Source: DASRJX01 sp035649235 (GTDB lineage Bacteria; Acidobacteriota; Polarisedimenticolia; Gp22-AA2). Taken from it: a stretch of 21,946 nucleotides of DNA. A program made the translations under genes and the position numbers. This document shows, one piece after another, positions 5,967 to 13,258 of this stretch (positions are counted from its first letter, which is position 1; every line of letters begins with the position of its first letter). The notes beneath the pieces were generated by a model. That model was given only the letters and a program-made list of their open reading frames with translations, ran no database searches and had not been told where the DNA came from. Location of the stretch: NCBI GenBank assembly GCA_035649235.1, contig DASRJX010000061.1, positions 1 through 21,946 on the forward strand. The letters are read 5' to 3'.

Positions 5967-8284
5967 TCTCCCGGCCGCGCCCCGAGGAGACCTCCCGCGC
6001 GCCGGACAACGCCCGCCGCACGCCCCCCGTCCTGCTGGCGGAGCGGCAAGGAGTCGTCTTCGTCGCCACCTCCGAGAGCGTCGACGCGCTGCGCGTGCCG
6101 CGTCGCTACTGGCGCACCGACATGGGCGTCGTGGCGATACCGGCGCACGAGGAGGAGGTCTCGTCCGGCGAGCTCCTGCCGCCTCCGGACGCCGGCGCCT
6201 GGCCCCGCGCCCTGCCGCGGCCCGATCTTCTGGCGCCCGCGCTGTCTCGGATGCTCTCCGCGGAGCACGTCGAGATGAGCTTCCACCCGGCGCCCGACGG
6301 TACGAAGGCGATGCTGATCGCGGCCGACGGCCAGCGACAGCCGTTCCCGATCGCTCCCAAGGACACGCTGGGGCTCCTGTCGGCCCTCTTCCACCACGCC
6401 CCGAGGGGTGTGGTGACCGCCGGACCCGGCGGCGGGATCCTGCTCGCCGTGCGCCCGGCCGCCCGGCCCCTGGAGTATCGCCTGCGACTCGCGGGGGCCG
6501 TCACCTCTCCCCCTCCGCGGAGCTTGAACGAGCTGGGCCTCTCCCCGTCCCTGCTCGAGATCCTGGGTGAGGCGCTCGATCGTCCTTCGGGGCTCCTCCT
6601 GGTCGCGGGGGGAAGCTCCTCCGGGCGCAGCACCACGCTGGACCTGCTGGCGGGAGCCATCCTGGCGCGCGGGAGGCGCGGCGGCCGCATCGGATCGCGG
6701 ACCGGCTCTCCCCCTCCGAACCTGCCCTGGCTCGCCGACTCGGTCACCGACTGGCCGTTTCCCGAAAGCCTCCGGGAGTCCGCCCCCGACTTCGTCGTGG
6801 TGGAGCGCCTGGAAGGGCTCCGGCACCTGTTCCTCGCCGCCCGGCTGGCAGGCTCGGGCACGCTGGTGCTCGCCGGCGCGCCGCAAGCCGAGCCGCAGGC
6901 GATGCTCCGGCGCGTGCTTCGCGAGCTCGAGGCGGCCTCGGGAACCGACGTGCCCGTCATGGTCCTGGCCCAGGCTCTCATTCGGACGGTGTGTCCGGCC
7001 TGCCGCTCCTGGTCGTCGATCCCGGCGGCGCAGGGTCTGCGGCTCGGCTTTCACCGCTGGGACCTGGAGGAAATGGAGCGCCGCGGAGGCCTCGGCGTGC
7101 CGCTCGGGAGGGGCTGCTCCGCCTGCGCCGGCACCGGCTTCGGTGGGTTGACCGGTGTCTTCGGCTACGCCGGGTCGGACGGCCTGTCGGGAGGCCTTCC
7201 GTCCCTGCGCGAGGAGGGCTGGCGGAAGGTGGTCGAGGGCGCGGCGTGCCACGAGGACGTCGCGTCACTCCCCGGGGCGCAGCACGGACTGCGCTCCCTG
7301 CGCGAGATCGCCGTCCTCGCCGGGCTGTCCCCGGCTCAGCGGATGGATCCACGTCCGGACCTGGACGCGGAGGCCCACCCAAAGGCGCTTGCGGGTGCTT
7401 TGGCCGTTCCGCGGATCGCGGGCCAGGGGGAATCGGTCGAGTCAGACGTCGAGGCCCTGGTCCAACTGTTCCGGGACGCCCAGTCCGGAAGGCCGGCCCA
7501 GCCGGAGCGCCTGCGGGATCTGGCTCGCGTCCTGGCCGGCCGCGCCGGGGCGGCCGATGCCGCGGGCCTGCTCGCGGGGCCGGGCGGCCGCTTCCACCTC
7601 GGCCGCCACTCAGTCAACACCGCCCTCCTCGCTGCGCGCATCGTCTCCGCCCTCGCTCAGGGGGAGGACGCTCCGGCGACCGCCTGCCTGGGCCTGCTGC
7701 ACGACGCAGGGCTGCTCGAGGGCGGCTTCGATCCGGGCGCCGAGGGACCCGCGATCGACGGCGAGGAGGCGATCGATCCCGAGGGCCGGCGGCATCGTCC
7801 CCAGGCGATCCTGTCCGCGCTCGGCGCGGGGGGCGCCGAGATGGAGGGGCGGGTCGCGGACGTCCAGGCGGTCCTCGGGCCGCTGACGCCCGCGAGCGAG
7901 CGCGGCCGCACCGACTTGAGGTCCCAGGCCGTCGCCCTCGCGAGCCTCATCGATCTCACCTACCATGCGTCGCCTGCGGCGGACCTGCACGAGGTCTCCT
8001 CGCTCGTCATGGCCCGGCACGGGCAGCGCTTCTCGCCGCTCCTGTTCCGGGCCCTCCTGCGGGCCATCCCGATCTTCCCGATCGGCTGCTTCGTCGAGCT
8101 GAGCAGCGGCGACATCGCCCGCGTGGTGGCGCTCAACCACGAGAACCACTTCCGGCCCCGCGTCGAGATCGCCTCGTCGAGCGGCGGCTCGGCGGAGAGG
8201 CGCGTGGTCGACCTGGCCCGTGCCCCGTTCCTGCACATCCGCCAGCGCGTCGCCCGCGCGCCGGGGGAGGCGCCCCGGTCGTGA
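5963..8284 (+). CDS. Degenerate GspE/PilB-type ATPase fused to an HD domain
   Basis: The 773-residue protein has two parts. Residues about 100-400 follow the type II secretion/pilus ATPase plan: a Walker A equivalent AGGSSSGRSTTL (215-226), a Walker B/Asp-box region APDFVVVERLEG (274-285), GTLVLAGAP in place of the His box (299-307), and the tetracysteine zinc site CPAC (344-347) with CSACAGTGFGG (385-395). The Walker A lysine is arginine (222) and the GEIRD and His-box residues are lost, so ATPase activity is doubtful. Residues about 545-735 look like an HD-GYP relative: His549, LLHDAG (578-583), HRPQAIL (611-617) and a C-terminal FPIGCFVELSSGDIARVV strand region, but no GYP motif. A regulatory role is inferred. 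The start is GTG 5963, with GGGGAGGCGG 7 bases upstream and a GTGA overlap. Confidence 0.75.
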   Translation: MISRPRPEETSRAPDNARRTPPVLLAERQGVVFVATSESVDALRVPRRYWRTDMGVVAIPAHEEEVSSGELLPPPDAGAWPRALPRPDLLAPALSRMLSAEHVEMSFHPAPDGTKAMLIAADGQRQPFPIAPKDTLGLLSALFHHAPRGVVTAGPGGGILLAVRPAARPLEYRLRLAGAVTSPPPRSLNELGLSPSLLEILGEALDRPSGLLLVAGGSSSGRSTTLDLLAGAILARGRRGGRIGSRTGSPPPNLPWLADSVTDWPFPESLRESAPDFVVVERLEGLRHLFLAARLAGSGTLVLAGAPQAEPQAMLRRVLRELEAASGTDVPVMVLAQALIRTVCPACRSWSSIPAAQGLRLGFHRWDLEEMERRGGLGVPLGRGCSACAGTGFGGLTGVFGYAGSDGLSGGLPSLREEGWRKVVEGAACHEDVASLPGAQHGLRSLREIAVLAGLSPAQRMDPRPDLDAEAHPKALAGALAVPRIAGQGESVESDVEALVQLFRDAQSGRPAQPERLRDLARVLAGRAGAADAAGLLAGPGGRFHLGRHSVNTALLAARIVSALAQGEDAPATACLGLLHDAGLLEGGFDPGAEGPAIDGEEAIDPEGRRHRPQAILSALGAGGAEMEGRVADVQAVLGPLTPASERGRTDLRSQAVALASLIDLTYHASPAADLHEVSSLVMARHGQRFSPLLFRALLRAIPIFPIGCFVELSSGDIARVVALNHENHFRPRVEIASSSGGSAERRVVDLARAPFLHIRQRVARAPGEAPRS

Positions 8285-9690
8285 GCGCCGGGCGCGCCTC
8301 CGCGCGCGACAGCGTCGCGGTCGAGCTGGAGCCGGTGCTCGAGGCCCTCCTCGAGGGGGGCGCCGGCTTCGTCCTGCCCGCCTCGGGCCGCAGCATGGAA
8401 CCGACGCTCCGGCCCGGGGACGCGCTCGTCGTAGCACCCTTCCTGGGCCTCCCCCGCCGGGGGCAGATCGTGCTGGCGCGCCATGATGGCCTCGTGGTGG
8501 CGCACCGATTGATCCGGATCGACATCACGGCGACGGGCCGCCTCTACCGGCTCCAAGGGGACGCCGAGGCCGCTCCCGACCCGCCTCTCCGCCGCCAGGA
8601 CCTGCTCGGAAGGGTCGTCGAGGTGGTGCGCCAGGGGCGCCGGATGCCCGTCGACGACAGCGCGATGGCGCTCAGGAAAGCGCTTCTCCTCGCGGCCCTC
8701 AGGAGGCGCCGCCGGCGCCTGGCGCGCCTGGCCGCTGTGATCCTGCTGGCGGTCCTCGCCTCTTCAGGCGTCACCGACGCGTCCCTGACCCAGACTGCTG
8801 AGACCTTCGCTCCACCGCCGGACTATCGCTTCGCCCCGGGCGACGTGCTCAGCCTGCGCATCTGGGACGGCCAGAAGATCGACGAGGCGCTGCTCACGGT
8901 GCAGAGCGACGGCAGCGCCTTCCTGCCGATCTCCGGCTTCGGGACCCTCGATCTGGGAGGACGGACGGCTCCCGAGGCCAAGCGCGACATCGAGGCGCGC
9001 CTGCGCCGCATCTACAAGGAGATCTACACCGAGCTCCTGGTGCTGCGCTATGCGGGCCACCGCGTGCACCTGATGGGAGAGGTGCGCACCACCGCGCGCG
9101 CCGACAGCGGGCCCGGAGACTGGGCGCTCTCCGGGCCGACGAGGCTCGTCTCCTTCCTGTCGGAGCACGGCGGCGCGACGCCGGAGGCCGACCTGATGCG
9201 CGTCCGCGTGGTGCGCCACGACGGCACGGTCCAGGAGGCGAACCTGTTCCGTGCCGTGTTCCAGCAGAGCGACGAGGACAACCCCGTGCTGCAGGACGGC
9301 GACTTCATCTTCGTCCCGTCGCTCGCCATGGGCACGCGCAAGGTCTACGTCCTGGGGGAGGTCAATCAGCCGGGCGTCGTGACCATCTACGACTCGATGA
9401 CCCTGGTGGAGGCGCTGGCGCGCTGCGGCGGGATCGGCCGGCGGGGCGACCTGAAGGAGATCGTCGTCATCAAGAGGACCGGCGACGGCAAGGCCGACAT
9501 GCGCATCGCGAACGTCAAGGCGCTCTACAAGGACGGTGCTTTGTCGCAGAACCTTCCTCTCGACCCGGGCGACATCGTCTACGTCCCCAAGGGCGCGCTC
9601 GGCACCATGCAGGACGTGTTCTCGATCATCAGCCCCGCGCTGCAGACCATCGAATCGCTCTACATCATCGACAGCTTCCGGGACGACTGA
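8281..9690 (+). CDS. S26 peptidase-like domain fused to Wza-type polysaccharide export protein
   Basis: A single 469-residue frame joins two usually separate proteins. Residues 1-125 resemble S24/S26 peptidases of the archaeal/ER type: SGRSMEPTLRPGD with candidate Ser38, then VVAHRLI with His75, then QGDAEAAPDPP with Asp94. An Arg-run (RRRRRR, 141-146) and a hydrophobic segment (about 147-164) follow. Residues 179-347 match the polysaccharide export domain (DYRFAPGDVLSLRIWD) and a first SLBB-like repeat. A second SLBB (RKVYVLGEVNQPGVVTIY) spans about 353-436. Wza proteins form the outer-membrane export channel, normally as lipoproteins; no lipobox Cys is seen here. No stop or frameshift separates the halves. 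ATG 8665 (Met129) could be an internal start giving a signal-peptide form, but it lacks a ribosome site. GTG 8281 has GGGGGAGG 10 bases upstream and a GTGA overlap. Confidence 0.85.
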   Translation: MSAGRASARDSVAVELEPVLEALLEGGAGFVLPASGRSMEPTLRPGDALVVAPFLGLPRRGQIVLARHDGLVVAHRLIRIDITATGRLYRLQGDAEAAPDPPLRRQDLLGRVVEVVRQGRRMPVDDSAMALRKALLLAALRRRRRRLARLAAVILLAVLASSGVTDASLTQTAETFAPPPDYRFAPGDVLSLRIWDGQKIDEALLTVQSDGSAFLPISGFGTLDLGGRTAPEAKRDIEARLRRIYKEIYTELLVLRYAGHRVHLMGEVRTTARADSGPGDWALSGPTRLVSFLSEHGGATPEADLMRVRVVRHDGTVQEANLFRAVFQQSDEDNPVLQDGDFIFVPSLAMGTRKVYVLGEVNQPGVVTIYDSMTLVEALARCGGIGRRGDLKEIVVIKRTGDGKADMRIANVKALYKDGALSQNLPLDPGDIVYVPKGALGTMQDVFSIISPALQTIESLYIIDSFRDD

Positions 9691-9691
9691 C

Positions 9692-11863
9692 GTGAGCGCC
9701 TCCTACGATCTCAATCTCCAGGACTGCCTGCGGGTCCTGCGCCGCCGCTACCGCGTGGTCGCCGGCTGCTGCCTCCTGCTCGGCCTCCTGACGCTGGCGC
9801 TCTCGTCGCACGGCGGCCCCGCCTACGAGGCGACGGCGCGCGTCAAATGGACCCGCACCGACAGCGTGGCGGGCCTGTTCCTGGAGGCGTTCTCCTGGAG
9901 CCCCGGCGACGATCTCGCGACGCAGGCGCAGATCATCGCCAGCAAGCCGGTGGCCCTCCGGGCGGCGCAGCGCCTGGGGCGCATCCGCGCCGACGCGACG
10001 CTCGGGGAGGTCCTCGCCGACCGGGCGGGATCGGCGCGCCTCGACCAGATCATCCTCAGCTACACCGCCAAGCCGATCGACAACACCAGCCTGATCGAGA
10101 TCCGCTCCGCCTGCGCGACGCCGGAAGAGGCCCTGCAGGTCGCCAACGCCATCACCGAGGAGTACATCGAGCTGCATACGCTGGAGCGCAACCGGCAGGC
10201 GATCGAGGCGCGCAAGTTCGTGGAGCGCCAGGTCGCCGAGGTCAGCGACCGGCTGCGCGACGCCGAGGAGCGCCTCACGGCCTTCCGGGAGGCGAACGTC
10301 GGGGCACGGCACCCCGACGCGAAGGAGATCCAGTTCTTCCAGGACGAGGCGGCGAGGAACGAGGCGCAGGTGGTGGCCCTCGAGTCCCTGATGACGATCC
10401 TCACGGCGACGGGCGACCCCGGGACCTCCCCCGACCTGCTCCTCGTCGACCTGCCGGAGGAGGGGCTGGCGACGCTGCGCAAGGATCTGTCCGATCTCGA
10501 GGAGCGCAAGCGGCAGTTCGAGGTGCTGATGCAGGACGACGCTCCCGAGCTCGTCAAGGTGCGCGCGCAGATCGATCGGATCGCCGAGCGGCTGCGCCGG
10601 GAGACGCGGACGGCCCTCGACCTGGCGCGCCGGCGCAAGACGGTCCTGGAGGCCAAGCTGGCCCGGTTCCCCCGCACCGAGCAGGTCCTCCAGCAGCTGC
10701 AGCGCGAAGTGCAGGTCAACTCCGAGGCCTACGAGATGCTGATGCGCAAGCACCAGGAGGCGCTGATCCGCGAAGCGGACAAGGTCACGGAGCTGTCGGT
10801 CGTGGAGACCGCCACCCACGCGGAGGCGCGCCGGGAGCCCGGACGGGTCCTGCGGGGCCTGGTCGGCCTCCTGGCGGGGCTCCTCCTCGGCCTGGTGGTC
10901 GCGTTCGCCGTCGAGAGCCTCGACACGTCGATCGGCAGCATCGAGGACGTCGAGAAGTACCTGGACCTCTCCGTGATCGGGGTCGTCCCGCATATCGACC
11001 TGGAGGCGGTGCGCCGCGCCGTCCTGGAGCGCCATCCCGCGCTCGGAGCCGACCCGAACCTGGAGGGCTTCCTCAACCTGGTGACCCAGTTCGCCCCGCA
11101 ATCGCCGGCCGCCGAGGCGTTCCGCTCGCTGCGCACCAACCTCGAGTTCTCCCGGCTCGGCAAGGCCGGCCGGACCTTCCTGCTGACCTCGGCCTCGCCG
11201 AGCGAGGGGAAGTCGACCACGGTCGCGAACCTCGGGATCGCCATGGCCCAGATGGGCATGCGGACACTCGTCTGGGATTGCGATCTCAGGAGCCCGTCGC
11301 TCCATCGCCTGTTCGGCGTGGCGCGCGAGCCCGGCTTCACGCACGTGGTTCTCGGCATGGCGCGGCTGGACGACGTCGTGCACCGTTTCTCCGAGGCTTT
11401 CCTGGGCCGCGTCGACATGCACGCCATGCTGACCAGCGCGGGGCTCGAGAACCTGCACGTCCTGACGGCGGGGGCCCTGCCGCCGAACCCCTCGGAGCTC
11501 CTCTCCTCCCCGCTGTTCAACGACTTCGTGGTCGAGGTGGCGTCGCGCTTCGACGTGATCCTGATCGACGCCCCGCCCGTCCTGCCGGTGACCGACGCGG
11601 CGATCCTGTCGACCCGGGTCGACGGCGTCATCCTGGTCTACCAGCTCGGCCGCATCGGCCGGGCGGCCCTCAAGCGCGCCAAGATCCACCTCGACAACGT
11701 GCGCGCCGCCATCCGCGGCATCGTCCTCAACGACGTCAAGGCGGAGGTGTCGAGCTACACCCCCGAGATGCAGTACATGCGGCACGCCTACGCCGCGGAG
11801 AAGAGCGGCCGGAGCCGCCTGACGGTGGCGTTCCCGCGCGTCGGCTCCCTCCGCAAGCGGTGA
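9692..11863 (+). CDS. Wzc-type polysaccharide copolymerase with BY-kinase domain
   Basis: This 723-residue inner-membrane protein controls chain length and export of Wzy-made polysaccharide. It has a Wzz-like N-terminus (YDLNLQDCLRVLRRRYRVV) with membrane segment 1 at about 21-39. A long periplasmic coiled-coil region (about 155-380) and membrane segment 2 (about 388-407) follow. The cytoplasmic tyrosine kinase has EAFRSLRTNL (475-484), Walker A SASPSEGKSTT with Lys507, Walker A' VWDCDLRSP (527-535) and Walker B VILIDAPP (622-629). The C-terminal tyrosine cluster is reduced to Tyr689, Tyr695 and Tyr700, followed by a basic tail, compared with the longer clusters in Escherichia coli Wzc. It begins one base after the Wza-type stop, with a GTG and a poor ribosome site, so it is probably coupled to that gene, its natural partner. 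Confidence 0.94.
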   Translation: MSASYDLNLQDCLRVLRRRYRVVAGCCLLLGLLTLALSSHGGPAYEATARVKWTRTDSVAGLFLEAFSWSPGDDLATQAQIIASKPVALRAAQRLGRIRADATLGEVLADRAGSARLDQIILSYTAKPIDNTSLIEIRSACATPEEALQVANAITEEYIELHTLERNRQAIEARKFVERQVAEVSDRLRDAEERLTAFREANVGARHPDAKEIQFFQDEAARNEAQVVALESLMTILTATGDPGTSPDLLLVDLPEEGLATLRKDLSDLEERKRQFEVLMQDDAPELVKVRAQIDRIAERLRRETRTALDLARRRKTVLEAKLARFPRTEQVLQQLQREVQVNSEAYEMLMRKHQEALIREADKVTELSVVETATHAEARREPGRVLRGLVGLLAGLLLGLVVAFAVESLDTSIGSIEDVEKYLDLSVIGVVPHIDLEAVRRAVLERHPALGADPNLEGFLNLVTQFAPQSPAAEAFRSLRTNLEFSRLGKAGRTFLLTSASPSEGKSTTVANLGIAMAQMGMRTLVWDCDLRSPSLHRLFGVAREPGFTHVVLGMARLDDVVHRFSEAFLGRVDMHAMLTSAGLENLHVLTAGALPPNPSELLSSPLFNDFVVEVASRFDVILIDAPPVLPVTDAAILSTRVDGVILVYQLGRIGRAALKRAKIHLDNVRAAIRGIVLNDVKAEVSSYTPEMQYMRHAYAAEKSGRSRLTVAFPRVGSLRKR

Positions 11864-11867
11864 GCCG

Positions 11868-13232
11868 ATGGCGGCCATCGCGATCCCCGTGGCCGCCCGC
11901 CGGGCCCTCCTCCTGGGCGGCCTGATCGCGGCGCTCCTGCCTCTCGGGCTCTGGATCGGCAGCGCCCCGCTCCGCCAGCCGCTCCTCCTGATGGCCGCCG
12001 TCGTCCTGGGCGTCGCCACCATCCTGAGGGCCGACGCCGGGCTGGTCATCGTCATCGCCTCGATGCTCCTGTCGCCCGAGCTGGCGATCGGCGCCGCCGG
12101 ATCGGGAGGTGTCGAGCGCGCGCGCGAGGTGATCCTGCGCACCGAGGACCTGGTGCTCCTTCTCGTCGGCTTCGCGTGGCTGATGCGCATGGCGATCCAC
12201 AAGGACCTCGACGCCGTGCGCCGCACCCGGCTCAACGCCGCCATCGCCCTGTACGCCGCCTGCTGCCTGATCTCGACGCTCCTCGGCATCGAGGCGGGAC
12301 GGGTCCGTCCCATGGTCGGCCTGTGCTACGTGGCGAAGCACCTCGAGTACTTCTTCATCTTCTTCATCACCGTCAACTACGTGAGGACCCGCGAGCAGCT
12401 GGGGCGGCTCCTCCTGGCCGTCCTGGCGACGGCCGCGGTGATCACCGCCTACGCCTGGTGGCAGATCCCGCAGGGGATCCGGCCGTCGGCGCCGTTCGAG
12501 GGGCACTCGGAGCCGAACACGCTCGGCGGCTACCTGGTGCTGATGCTCGCGGTCGCCTGCGGCGTGGCCCTGACGGCCGATCGCCCGCGCCTGCGCGCCA
12601 CCTGCGGCCTGCTCGCCCTGGCGATCGTCCCGGCACTTCTGGCCACGCTGTCGCGCGGGTCGTGGCTGGCCTGCGCCGCGGCCGTCGTGACGCTCCTCCT
12701 GCTGAGCCCGCGGCGCCGGTGGCTCGCCGGCGTCGTGACGATCGTGTTGGCCCTCCTGCTCCTCGCCACGCCGCGCAAGATCGAGGAGCGCATCGGCTAC
12801 ACGTTCCAGGCGGAGGGCCAGGACGCCGTGCGCGTGGGGGGTATCCATCTCGACGCCTCCTCGTCGGCCCGGATCAACTCGTGGACGAGCGCGCTCCAGG
12901 GCTTCGCGCGCCATCCGCTGGCCGGCTGGGGGATCACCGGTTACGGGTTTCTCGACGCGCAGTACTTCCGGGTCCTGGTCGAGCTGGGGATCGTCGGCTT
13001 CGGCGCCTTTCTTCTCCTCCTGCTCGCCTGCGGCCGGCTGTTCCTGCGCGCCTCGCACACTCTCGCCGATCCCCTGCACCGCGGGCTGGCGCTCGGGCTC
13101 GTCGCCGGCCTCGCCGGCCTCATGACCCACGCCATCGCCGCCAACACGTTTCTGATCGTCAGGATCATGGAGCCCTTCTGGCTCCTCACCGGCCTGCTGG
13201 TCGCGGCGATCTCTCTGGAGGAAGGAGCATGA
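11868..13232 (+). CDS. O-antigen ligase/polymerase family membrane protein (Wzy-like)
   Basis: The 454-residue polytopic protein has roughly ten or more hydrophobic segments. The Wzy_C-type signature includes TLSRGSWLACAA (260-271) and the periplasmic loop SARINSWTSALQGFARHP (333-350) leading to GWGITGYGFLDAQYFRVLVE (353-372). EGHSEPNTLGGYLVL (211-225) is also typical. Family members polymerise undecaprenyl-linked repeat units or ligate them to lipid A core. The adjacent copolymerase and flippase favour a polymerase role, but the family cannot be split by sequence inspection. It starts at ATG 11868, four bases after the previous stop, with GGTGAG just upstream. Confidence 0.86.
   Translation: MAAIAIPVAARRALLLGGLIAALLPLGLWIGSAPLRQPLLLMAAVVLGVATILRADAGLVIVIASMLLSPELAIGAAGSGGVERAREVILRTEDLVLLLVGFAWLMRMAIHKDLDAVRRTRLNAAIALYAACCLISTLLGIEAGRVRPMVGLCYVAKHLEYFFIFFITVNYVRTREQLGRLLLAVLATAAVITAYAWWQIPQGIRPSAPFEGHSEPNTLGGYLVLMLAVACGVALTADRPRLRATCGLLALAIVPALLATLSRGSWLACAAAVVTLLLLSPRRRWLAGVVTIVLALLLLATPRKIEERIGYTFQAEGQDAVRVGGIHLDASSSARINSWTSALQGFARHPLAGWGITGYGFLDAQYFRVLVELGIVGFGAFLLLLLACGRLFLRASHTLADPLHRGLALGLVAGLAGLMTHAIAANTFLIVRIMEPFWLLTGLLVAAISLEEGA
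13217..13221 (+). promoter_or_regulatory. Strong ribosome site before a nine-codon mini-ORF
   Basis: GGAGG, within GGAGGAAGGAG (13217-13227), is 7 bases before ATG 13229. That ATG is out of frame with both flanking genes and opens the mini-ORF at 13229-13258. The site lies in the last codons of the Wzy-like gene (LEEGA). Confidence 0.4.
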
Positions 13233-13258
13233 GCCTCCGCGATGGGGGGCGGACGTGA
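13229..13258 (+). CDS. Possible nine-codon coupling ORF between wzy-like and flippase genes
   Basis: ATG 13229 opens MSLRDGGRT and ends with a TGA at 13256-13258. Its start overlaps the Wzy-like stop (ATGA) and its stop overlaps the flippase GTG at 13255 (GTGA). It therefore bridges the only real gap between these genes with 4-base overlaps on both sides. No function is expected of the peptide. It may pass ribosomes to the flippase start. Short open frames are common by chance in GC-rich DNA, so support is modest. Confidence 0.3.
   Translation: MSLRDGGRT

Noticed and set aside
5654..7252. 532-codon minus-strand frame opposite the ATPase-HD fusion
   Set aside because: It is a mirror of the coding strand's codon bias, with no start context or family resemblance.
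6991..8280. Upstream extension of the S26/Wza frame through the ATPase-HD gene
   Set aside because: The frame is open by chance and Arg/Gly/Pro-rich. The real start at GTG 8281 has a ribosome site and a GTGA overlap, and recognisable homology begins only there.
9665..12313. Very long open frame on the minus strand opposite the Wzc-type and Wzy-like genes
   Set aside because: It is antisense to two confidently identified genes. Its translation is low-complexity Arg/His/Asp/Gln-rich with no recognisable motif, a usual effect of high third-position GC on the opposite strand.
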